A stretch of DNA of 64,000 nucleotides. Origin: Methylopila capsulata. Lineage in GTDB: Bacteria; Pseudomonadota; Alphaproteobacteria; Rhizobiales; Methylopilaceae. The position numbers and the translations under genes are program-made. Location: assembly GCF_016907975.1 (NCBI RefSeq), contig NZ_JAFBCY010000004.1, positions 62,001 to 126,000 of the forward strand, given 5' to 3'. Of the stretch, positions 36,434-42,704 are shown one piece after another (position 1 is the stretch's first letter; every line of letters begins with the position of its first letter). The notes beneath the pieces were generated by a model. The model was not told the DNA's origin, did not search any database, and saw only the letters and a list, made by a program, of their open reading frames with translations.

Positions 36434-36631
36434 TCAGCCTTCTTCCGGCCTTTGCCGTTCGGAAACCTGCCTCCCTTTTGCGCGGGCGCTGGAAAGCTTC
36501 TCGAACGCCTCAACGCTCATGACGACCACAACTGGCCGACCATGCTTCTCCACCTGAACTGGCTCTGCTCTGGCTTGATCCAACAACAGGCCGAAGCTGT
36601 TTTTGGCATCTTTGGCAGACATGGTTTTCAT
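36434..36631 (-). CDS. Phd/YefM-family antitoxin-like protein without a toxin
   Basis: A 65-residue protein starting MKTMSAKDAKNSFGLLLDQA, with VEKHGRPVVVVMSVEAFEKL in the middle. These are the N-terminal DNA-binding features of the Phd/YefM antitoxin family. The C-terminal toxin-neutralising part is short and basic. The next gene downstream is not a RelE/Doc/VapC toxin but the C5 methyltransferase, 8 bases away, so it leads the defence operon. It may act as an autorepressor of the operon. A promoter with TTGCGA-N16-TAAAAT lies 27 bases upstream of its start. Confidence 0.8.
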   Translation of the reverse strand: MKTMSAKDAKNSFGLLLDQARAEPVQVEKHGRPVVVVMSVEAFEKLSSARAKGRQVSERQRPEEG

Positions 36632-36657
36632 GTGATCAGCCCCACAGCGGATAAGCC

Positions 36658-36685
36658 ATTTTAGCTATTTCATGCGTGCTCGCAA
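36658..36685 (-). promoter_or_regulatory. Sigma-70-type promoter of the defence operon
   Basis: On the minus strand TTGCGA (36685-36680) and TAAAAT (36663-36658) are separated by 16 bases. The -10 box ends 26 bases before the antitoxin-like ATG, leaving a short leader. It is the only good promoter match seen ahead of the seven overlapping defence genes. Confidence 0.5.
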
Positions 36686-36830
36686 TGCCATTGTTGTGGC
36701 GACCGATGAAGTGATTTCGCCCGTGTCAACGTCGAGAAACAGGACGAGCACATGCCGCATTGGCGCGGCGATGCCGCGCGATGGCAGGCTGCGCTGCGAT
36801 ATGTAGGGTCTCCGCGCCGCCCGCCATCGG

Positions 36831-37097
36831 TCACGCCCCATCCTGCCGTGACTGCGGTCTGTTGTGCGCGCCTGCTGAATGTTCCACCTCGAACGCCTCT
36901 TTTCCTTTTCCGGCCCAGAGTACCCGCGCGCGTTCAGCGTCGTCGCTCTTGAGTTTGTCGGCGATCCAGATCAGTGCGCCGAGGATGGTGGCGCGGTCGT
37001 CGCCGGTTAGGTCCACGACGCCGGATTTAACAACGAGACCGCCGAGTTCGATCAGGTGTTTTGTGCGCTTGCGGCGCTCAACCTGCCATGTGCGCAT
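36831..37097 (-). CDS. traD: Conjugal transfer protein TraD (small, Ti/MOBQ type)
   Basis: An 88-residue protein beginning MRTWQVERRKRTKHLIELGGLVVKSGVVDL, the typical start of the small TraD of Ti-type and related mobilization regions. It is basic at the N-terminus and probably an accessory relaxosome protein. Its start overlaps the end of traC within two bases. It is unrelated to the large F-plasmid TraD coupling protein. The usual next gene, traG, is absent: about 200 bases of non-coding DNA, with a GCGCGGC/GCCGCGC hairpin at 36763-36779, separate it from the defence operon. Confidence 0.8.
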   Translation of the reverse strand: MRTWQVERRKRTKHLIELGGLVVKSGVVDLTGDDRATILGALIWIADKLKSDDAERARVLWAGKGKEAFEVEHSAGAHNRPQSRQDGA

Positions 37098-37098
37098 G

Positions 37099-37425
37099 TC
37101 ATACCGCGCCCGCGCCGCCTGATGCCGGTTGCGCGCCGCCCGGTTGCGTCGGAGCCCCGCCAGCGTTGCGGTCAGGCGCTGGTGCAGATCGCCGCGCCCG
37201 TCCGTGAAAGAACGCCGCGCCGCGCTTGGCCCATGCCTCCTTCCTTCCGGCTTCGGTGGTTTCCGCCAGCACGATCAACGCGCCCGCCAGTTCGTCGGTG
37301 CTGAGCGCGTCGGCCCCGGTGGCGATCACCAGTTCGCCAAGCTGCTGCACCTTGCGCGCTTTCAGTTCCCGCGCCTTGTCCTCCAGCGCTTTCAGTTCGG
37401 AATCGTAGTCGCGTGGTTTTCGCAT
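37099..37425 (-). CDS. traC: Conjugal transfer protein TraC-like relaxosome accessory
   Basis: A 108-residue protein with a coiled N-terminal half (SELKALEDKARELKARKVQQ) and a QLGELVIATGADALS core, as seen in small TraC proteins next to oriT in Ti-type mobilization regions. The C-terminal 35 residues are low-complexity. It lies divergent from traA, with oriT between, as in Ti plasmids. GGAG lies 7 bases before the ATG. Expected role: binding oriT to help the relaxase nick. The TraC/TraD names are often swapped in databases for this family. Confidence 0.78.
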   Translation of the reverse strand: MRKPRDYDSELKALEDKARELKARKVQQLGELVIATGADALSTDELAGALIVLAETTEAGRKEAWAKRGAAFFHGRARRSAPAPDRNAGGAPTQPGGAQPASGGAGAV

Positions 37426-37548
37426 GTATCGTCTCCATCGTCTTCGTCTGCTGCCGATGCAATGAAGATAATTGAGCGCGGCGCGGAATGCTGTAATGTT
37501 GCCGGGACTGCCTGACGCGGCGCGGGTGGTCCCGAGAAATTCATTTCG

Positions 37549-37576
37549 AGGGCGCGCTTATACGTCGTTCCGACGT
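37549..37576 (-). other. MOBQ-type origin of transfer (oriT) with predicted nic site
   Basis: On the minus strand a perfect 6-bp hairpin (ACGTCG-GAA-CGACGT, 37576-37562) is followed at once by ATAAGCGCGCCCT. This resembles the RSF1010/Ti nic core GTAAGTG-CGCCCT. By analogy the nick would fall between 37555 and 37554 on the minus strand. The position between divergent traC and traA is where the Ti-type oriT lies. Confidence 0.7.
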
Positions 37577-37605
37577 GCGCTTGACCGTGCCAATTCTTGA
37601 TCGCG

Positions 37606-40600
37606 ATGGCGATCTATCATCTTCACGTCAAGGTCATTGGCCGCAAGGCTGGCTCAAGCGCGGTGGTGTCCGCCGCCTACCGCTCGGCTTCGCGGATGCG
37701 TGACGAGCGCATTGACCGTGTGCAGGACTTTTCCCACAAGCGCGGCGTCGTCCATTCCGAAGTCATGCTGCCTGAGGGCGCGCCGGAGCATCTTGGCGAC
37801 CGCGAACGGCTCTGGAACGAGGTCGAAGCCTGCGAGGTCCGCAAGGACGCGCAGCTTGCCCGCGAGGTGGAATTCGCCATTCCGCGCGAGATGACCCGCA
37901 CGCAAGGCATCGCGCTCGCCCGCGACTTCGCGCAGGCCGAGTTTGTCGATCAGGGCATGATCGCCGATGTGAACGTGCATTGGGATATCGGCGAGGACGG
38001 CATGCCGAAGCCCCATGCGCATGTCATGCTCACCATGCGCTCGGTGGACGAGAACGGTTTCGGGCAGAAGGTGCGGGACTGGAACCGCACGGAAATGGTC
38101 GAGCGCTGGCGCGAACGCTGGGCCGAGCATGTCAACGAGCGGCTGGCCGAACTCGACATAGATGCCCGCATCGATCATCGCAGCCTTGAGGCGCAGGGCA
38201 TCGCGCTCGAACCGCAAAGCCAGATCGGCGCGCCCGCTCATCGGATCGAGGGCGAAGGGTTCGATGCGGCCGACCGCGCGGAGATGCACCGCGAGATCGC
38301 GCGCAACAACGGCGACAGGATCATTGCCGATCCGGGCATTGCGCTGGACGCGATCACGCAGCAGCAATCGACCTTCACCAGCCGCGACATGGCGAAGTTC
38401 GCGCATCGGCATAGCGACGGCATCGATCAGTTCAACGCGGTCACGAGCGCGATGCGGAATGCGCCCGATCTGGTCGAACTCGGCAAGGACGGACGCGGCG
38501 AGGACCGCTTCACCACCCGCGACATGATCGAGGCCGAACAGCGCCTGCATCGTGCCGCCGATCTGATGGCCGAGCGCGAACATCATGCCGTTGGTGATGC
38601 AGATCGTGACGCCGCTCTTGCCCGTGCCGAACAGCGCGGCCTTGTCCTGTCCGGTGAGCAGGCCGACGCGCTGACGCATGTCACGGACGGGCGCGATCTT
38701 GGCATGGTCGTCGGCTATGCCGGAACGGGAAAGAGCGCCATGCTCGGCGTCGCACGCGAGGCGTGGGAGGCGGCAGGCTATGAGGTTCGGGGCGCTGCCT
38801 TGTCCGGCATCGCGGCGGAAAATCTCGAAAGTGGATCAGGGATTTCGTCGCGCACCATCGCCAGCATGGAGCATGGCTGGAAGAACGGCCGCGATACGCT
38901 GACTTCCCGCGATGTGCTGGTCATCGACGAGGCCGGCATGGTCGGCACACGGCAGTTGGAGCGCGTGTTGTCCCATGCGGCCGAGGCCGGCGCGAAGGTC
39001 GTGCTGGCCGGCGATCCGCAGCAGTTGCAATCCATCGAAGCGGGCGCGGCGTTTCGTTCGATCCATGATCGTCATGGCGGCGTGGAAATCAGCGAGGTGC
39101 GCCGCCAGCGCGAGGACTGGCAGCGCGACGCCACCCGCCACCTCGCCACCGGCAGAACCGGCCATGCGATCCATGCCTACGAGAGGCATGGCATGGTGCA
39201 TGTCGCCGAATCCCGCGAACAGGCGCGCGGCGATTTGATCGAGCGTTGGGACCGCGAGCGGCAGGCGTCCCCGGATCGCAGCCGTATCATCCTCACCCAC
39301 ACCAAGGACGAGGTGCTGGCGCTCAACGACGCGGCGCGGGAGCGGATGCGCGAAGCCGGAAACCTTGGCGACGAGGTGTGCGTCACCGTCGAGCGCGGCG
39401 CGCGCGACTTCGCCGCCGGAGATCGCGTCATGTTCCTGCAAAACGAGCGCGGATTGAGCGTGAAGAACGGCACGCTCGGCACCATCGAACACGTCAGCGC
39501 GCAGAGCATGACCGTGCGCACCGACGACGGGCGCAGAGTTGCCTTCAACGTGAAGGACTACGACCGCATCGACCACGGCTATGCGGCGACGATCCACAAG
39601 GCGCAGGGCATGACGGTGGACCGCACCCATGTTCTGGCGACGCCGGGCATGGATGCTCACGGCAGCTATGTTGCGCTATCGCGGCATCGCGACGGCACGG
39701 ACCTGCATTATGGCCGTGACGACTTCGCCGATCAGAACCGGCTTGCCCGCACCCTGTCGCGGGATCTGTCGAAGGACATGGCGTCGGATTACGAGCGGAT
39801 CGATCCGGCGCAGAGATATGCCGAACGGCGCGGCATCAGTTTCCGCGAGCGTGTCGCCGAGATCGTGCGCAAGGTTGTACCGGAAAAGGTGCGCGACCGG
39901 ATCGGCGCCCTGTTCGACGGTCTGCGCCCGCCCGCAGAGGCCGCACCTGGCTCAGATGTCGTGCCGAAGCCGGAAAGGGGAAGCGAACAGGCAGGCCCCG
40001 GCGTGTTCGTCCGGCGCGAAGCGGATGCGATGGAAAGGACGGTGGCGAAAGACCCGGAGGCGGCTTTGCGCAAGGCCCGCACGGACGCGCTTGTGCGCCA
40101 CGCCCGCGCGTCCGAAGCCATCATTGAAGCCAAACATCAGGGTCTTGCGCCTTCCGCCGAACAGCGGCGCGAGCTTGGCGAGGCAAGGCGCGGCTTTGAT
40201 GAGGTTCGACCCCACGGCTGGCAGGATGCGGAAGCCGCCTATAGCAAGGACAACAGCCTCGCTCGTGAAGCGGGCTCCGGCAGTCCCGCCCGCGCAATCC
40301 GCGCGCTTCAGCTCGAAGCCGAAATCCGAACCGGACGAGGCCCCGACATGGGGCTCACTTCCAGCGCTCGCGCCGACCGTTTCGTGGAACGCTGGCAGAA
40401 GCTCGATCAGGCCAGCCAGCGGCAATATCAGGCAGGCGACATGACCGGATACAAATCCACACGGACGGAAATGGGCAATATGGCGAAAAGCCTTGAACGC
40501 GATCCGCAGCTTGAATCTCTGCTCGCCAACCGCAAGCAGCAACTCGGCATCGGCGGAGATTTCGAGGGAGGCCGCAGTCTCAGCCGGGCGTTGGCCTTCA

Positions 40601-40644
40601 CCCACGGTCTCGACCTCGGCAGAGGCCGAGGTATCGGGCTGTAG
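37606..40644 (+). CDS. traA: Ti-type relaxase/helicase TraA
   Basis: A 1012-residue conjugative relaxase. The N-terminal MobA/MobL (MOBQ) domain has the catalytic Tyr at residue 25 (SAAYRSASR) and the metal-binding histidines in VHWDIGEDG and KPHAHVMLTMR. The second half is a RecD/TraI-like helicase: Walker A GYAGTGKSAML, Walker B VIDEAGMVG, LAGDPQQLQ and the late GYAATIHKAQGMTVD. The C-terminal ~200 residues are charged. It nicks oriT and pilots the strand into the recipient. The ATG at 37606 (MAIYHLHVK) is the conserved family start; a TTG nine bases earlier is in frame. Confidence 0.95.
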   Translation: MAIYHLHVKVIGRKAGSSAVVSAAYRSASRMRDERIDRVQDFSHKRGVVHSEVMLPEGAPEHLGDRERLWNEVEACEVRKDAQLAREVEFAIPREMTRTQGIALARDFAQAEFVDQGMIADVNVHWDIGEDGMPKPHAHVMLTMRSVDENGFGQKVRDWNRTEMVERWRERWAEHVNERLAELDIDARIDHRSLEAQGIALEPQSQIGAPAHRIEGEGFDAADRAEMHREIARNNGDRIIADPGIALDAITQQQSTFTSRDMAKFAHRHSDGIDQFNAVTSAMRNAPDLVELGKDGRGEDRFTTRDMIEAEQRLHRAADLMAEREHHAVGDADRDAALARAEQRGLVLSGEQADALTHVTDGRDLGMVVGYAGTGKSAMLGVAREAWEAAGYEVRGAALSGIAAENLESGSGISSRTIASMEHGWKNGRDTLTSRDVLVIDEAGMVGTRQLERVLSHAAEAGAKVVLAGDPQQLQSIEAGAAFRSIHDRHGGVEISEVRRQREDWQRDATRHLATGRTGHAIHAYERHGMVHVAESREQARGDLIERWDRERQASPDRSRIILTHTKDEVLALNDAARERMREAGNLGDEVCVTVERGARDFAAGDRVMFLQNERGLSVKNGTLGTIEHVSAQSMTVRTDDGRRVAFNVKDYDRIDHGYAATIHKAQGMTVDRTHVLATPGMDAHGSYVALSRHRDGTDLHYGRDDFADQNRLARTLSRDLSKDMASDYERIDPAQRYAERRGISFRERVAEIVRKVVPEKVRDRIGALFDGLRPPAEAAPGSDVVPKPERGSEQAGPGVFVRREADAMERTVAKDPEAALRKARTDALVRHARASEAIIEAKHQGLAPSAEQRRELGEARRGFDEVRPHGWQDAEAAYSKDNSLAREAGSGSPARAIRALQLEAEIRTGRGPDMGLTSSARADRFVERWQKLDQASQRQYQAGDMTGYKSTRTEMGNMAKSLERDPQLESLLANRKQQLGIGGDFEGGRSLSRALAFTHGLDLGRGRGIGL

Positions 40645-40700
40645 ACAAGGGCAGCGACGGGCTTGGTGCCGCGCGCATGGTTATAACCTTGAGCCTTTTA

Positions 40701-41204
40701 TCATCTTGGCGCGGACGGCAGATTGTCCCAACGGATGCGCAGGAACCGGCCAGTTCGCTTTGGCAAAAGCTTGCGGTCGATCATTCGCCCGGCAACCTGA
40801 AACTCCTCGTTGATCTTGACCACGAGCAGTTTGCTGAAATGCCGCGTTGTATCCACGACAACAACGTCTTTTGACTTGAACGGGGTTATGGTCTTGATCT
40901 CGACGTGATCGTTCCCGAGCCTGCCGTCAGAACCCTGCGCATAGGTCTTGTTCAGTTCGATACCGTAAGTGATTGCGCCAAAAAGCTCGCCGATGTCGCC
41001 ATAGACAGAAAGGTGAAGCCCGGTTTCGAGATGAAAGCTCTCGGCTAAGGAAATCAAATCTTCAAAATAGGGAATGATCGATCTATTTGCGTTCGGATAC
41101 TTCGCGCCCCACTCTTTGTAGCGCAACTGCTCATCGATTTCGGACCATGTCACCCATTCCCCGTCGTCATAGAAGGCACGGTCTGCCCAATCGATTTCCC
41201 CCAA
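40701..41204 (-). CDS. Hypothetical protein with PD-(D/E)XK nuclease-like core
   Basis: A 167-residue protein I cannot assign to a named family with confidence. GDIGELFGAITYGIEL, GSDGRLG and HVEIKTITPF follow the order of a PD-(D/E)XK fold (helix Glu, strand Asp, then E-x-K), resembling uncharacterised DUF6998-like proteins. The C-terminus is basic (KRTGRFLRIRWDN). The start is TTG at 41204 with AAGGA 9 bases upstream; no in-frame ATG precedes the core. It faces traA tail to tail and is divergent from alpA. It could be accessory defence cargo or part of the mobilization module. Confidence 0.6.
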   Translation of the reverse strand: MGEIDWADRAFYDDGEWVTWSEIDEQLRYKEWGAKYPNANRSIIPYFEDLISLAESFHLETGLHLSVYGDIGELFGAITYGIELNKTYAQGSDGRLGNDHVEIKTITPFKSKDVVVVDTTRHFSKLLVVKINEEFQVAGRMIDRKLLPKRTGRFLRIRWDNLPSAPR

Positions 41205-41377
41205 TTCCGCGCATCCTTCGTGCTTGCCTGTAAGGTCCAGGATTTCATGTCCGTCCTATTTACCGCCGTTTCTTCGCCGTAGCACGACGACATCTAAAAC
41301 TCTATTGCGCAAAGGCAATTCCTTCTTCTGTCTGGCTCAACAGCAATCAGAAACAGCCAGCAGGAGGCAGTATCGCC

Positions 41378-41599
41378 ATGCGTCAACCAGACCGTATTAT
41401 CCGCATGAAGACCGTTCTCACCCGCACCGGGCTTTCGCAGTCAACTATCTACCGCAAGATCGCCGAAGGCACGTTCCCGCCGCGACTCAAGATCAGCGCC
41501 AACGGCGCAGGATGGCATGAATCCGAGATCAACCGCTGGATCGCCAATCCCGCCGGGTGGAGGAAACGCAGCGAGTTCGATTTCGATGACATCATCTGA
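41378..41599 (+). CDS. AlpA-family excisionase-like regulator
   Basis: A 73-residue MerR/AlpA-type DNA-binding protein. RMKTVLTRTGLSQSTIYRKI is the helix-turn-helix and GTFPPRLKIS the wing; the rest (GWHESEINRWI) completes the domain. AlpA proteins regulate or assist excision of integrated elements. AGGAGG lies 10 bases upstream of the ATG at 41378; a second ATG at 41405 is possible. Its stop overlaps the next small gene. The recombinase lies about 1.1 kb downstream on the same strand. Confidence 0.88.
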   Translation: MRQPDRIIRMKTVLTRTGLSQSTIYRKIAEGTFPPRLKISANGAGWHESEINRWIANPAGWRKRSEFDFDDII

Positions 41600-41855
41600 T
41601 CGCGCCGATGATGACACCGCAGGCAGCACAGACCGTTCCCCGCGTGTCAGGCCACCCACGGCGTCAGAGCAGCTTGAGGAACTTTTGGGTTATTCGTGGC
41701 CGTTCCCCGGCAGACCGCCCAAGCACGACCTCAGCACATGGAGCGTCACCGACGACTGGCCCGATCCCGTTCCGGTTACGGAAGCCGAGATCGAGGTGTT
41801 CGAGCGATGGTTCGGCGACCTGTTCGATGAATTGTTCGGCTCATCCGATCCTTGA
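41586..41855 (+). CDS. Small hypothetical protein downstream of alpA
   Basis: An 89-residue acidic protein with no motif I recognise. The frame from ATG 41586 overlaps the alpA stop by 14 bases, suggesting translational coupling. The second half (WPFPGRPPKHDLSTW, EAEIEVFERWFGDLFDELFG) is Trp/Phe-rich and looks folded rather than random. It ends just where the antitoxin promoter begins. A protein of this type commonly sits behind AlpA in such elements, as I recall, but no function is known. Confidence 0.55.
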   Translation: MTSSDRADDDTAGSTDRSPRVRPPTASEQLEELLGYSWPFPGRPPKHDLSTWSVTDDWPDPVPVTEAEIEVFERWFGDLFDELFGSSDP

Positions 41856-41880
41856 TAAATCCGGCAATATGCCGTATATA
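41852..41880 (+). promoter_or_regulatory. Promoter and operator of the toxin-antitoxin-recombinase operon
   Basis: TTGATA (41852-41857), a 17-base spacer and TATATA (41875-41880) form a sigma-70-like promoter; TATAAT two bases further on is an alternative -10. The spacer contains the palindrome CGGCAATATGCCG (41862-41874), ideally placed for autorepression by the antitoxin. AAGGAG follows before the antitoxin ATG at 41902. Confidence 0.6.
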
Positions 41881-41901
41881 ATCAAGACAAGGAGATCAGC
41901 C

Positions 41902-42192
41902 ATGTCCAGACCCGCAAGTGAAGTCGAAACGGCCCGCCTCGAAGCGCGAGTGCCAGTCAATGTCTATGAACAGATGCAGCGCGCCGCACGGCTGCGCGGT
42001 ATGACGCTGACCGGCTATCTTATCGCGACGGCAGGCGAGGATGCCCGCCGCACGGTCGAGGAAGCCGACGTGCTGCGTCTGGCTGCCGAGGATCAGGTGC
42101 GCTTTGCCAAGGCCCTGATCGATCCGCCCGCGCCCAACGCCCGTTTGGCCCGCGCCGCAAAGCGTCATGCTGATCTGATTGCGCCCCGGTGA
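41902..42192 (+). CDS. DUF1778 (TacA-like) antitoxin
   Basis: A 96-residue ribbon-helix-helix antitoxin. The N-terminal RLEARVPVNVYEQMQRAARLRG is the DNA-binding strand-helix, and the C-terminal half (EEADVLRLAAEDQVRFAKAL) is the segment that normally wraps the GNAT toxin. Its stop overlaps the toxin GTG as GTGA. AGGAG lies 7-8 bases before the ATG. A promoter with an internal palindrome is directly upstream, fitting autoregulation by the pair. Known family function: neutralise a tRNA-acetylating toxin. Confidence 0.9.
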   Translation: MSRPASEVETARLEARVPVNVYEQMQRAARLRGMTLTGYLIATAGEDARRTVEEADVLRLAAEDQVRFAKALIDPPAPNARLARAAKRHADLIAPR

Positions 42193-42704
42193 GTGCAAGG
42201 TTTGCGATTGAGCCGCTTGCCAAAGCTCACCAGCGCAAGACGTTCTCATGTGGCAATGACCGGATAGACCGCTATTTCCGCGAGGCAGTCACACAGGACA
42301 TCAAGCGCCGATATGCGACCTGCTTTGTCGCCCGCGACCTTGAGACCGACCGGGTTGCGGGCTTCTACACGCTCTCATCGAGCAACGTGCCGCTCATGGC
42401 CGTGCCGGAACCGTTGGCGAGCCGGTTGCCGCGCTATCCGACAGTCCCGGCGGTGCTGATCGGATGGCTCGGGCGCGATAACTCCTATGCCGGGTTTGGA
42501 CTCGGGGAGGCGCTATTGTTCGATGCCATCAGGACAATCGCCGAAGCGCCGATAGGCGCTCATGCCATATTCGCCGACGCCATCGATGAGAAGGCGGCGG
42601 CTTTCTACGCCGCTTTCGGGTTCACGGCGCTCATTGATCGACCCAATACGCTGTATCTGCCTGTTGCGACGGCGCAGCGCCTTTTGTCGGGAGAAACGCC
42701 ATGA
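42189..42704 (+). CDS. GNAT-family (TacT-like) toxin
   Basis: A 171-residue acetyltransferase toxin. GYS-type acetyl-CoA binding is seen in GRDNSYAGFGLGEALLFDA (about residues 95-113), and the late AAFYAAFGF supplies the usual aromatic residue. The N-terminus (AIEPLAKAHQRKTFSCGND) is typical of toxins paired with DUF1778. Such toxins acetylate aminoacyl-tRNA and stop translation. The start is GTG overlapping the antitoxin stop, and the end overlaps the recombinase start as ATGA, so three genes are translationally chained. The pair probably stabilises the element after integration or loss. Confidence 0.9.
   Translation: MSARFAIEPLAKAHQRKTFSCGNDRIDRYFREAVTQDIKRRYATCFVARDLETDRVAGFYTLSSSNVPLMAVPEPLASRLPRYPTVPAVLIGWLGRDNSYAGFGLGEALLFDAIRTIAEAPIGAHAIFADAIDEKAAAFYAAFGFTALIDRPNTLYLPVATAQRLLSGETP

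Noticed and set aside
36763-36779. GCGCGGC-GAT-GCCGCGC hairpin as terminator of traD
   Set aside because: The stem is good, but no U-tract follows on the minus strand and it lies 52 bases past the stop; mentioned only under traD.
37654-38679. Long antisense frame inside traA (341 codons)
   Set aside because: It is a mirror of the GC-rich relaxase gene with no recognisable domain or ribosome site; TraA motifs fix the real frame.
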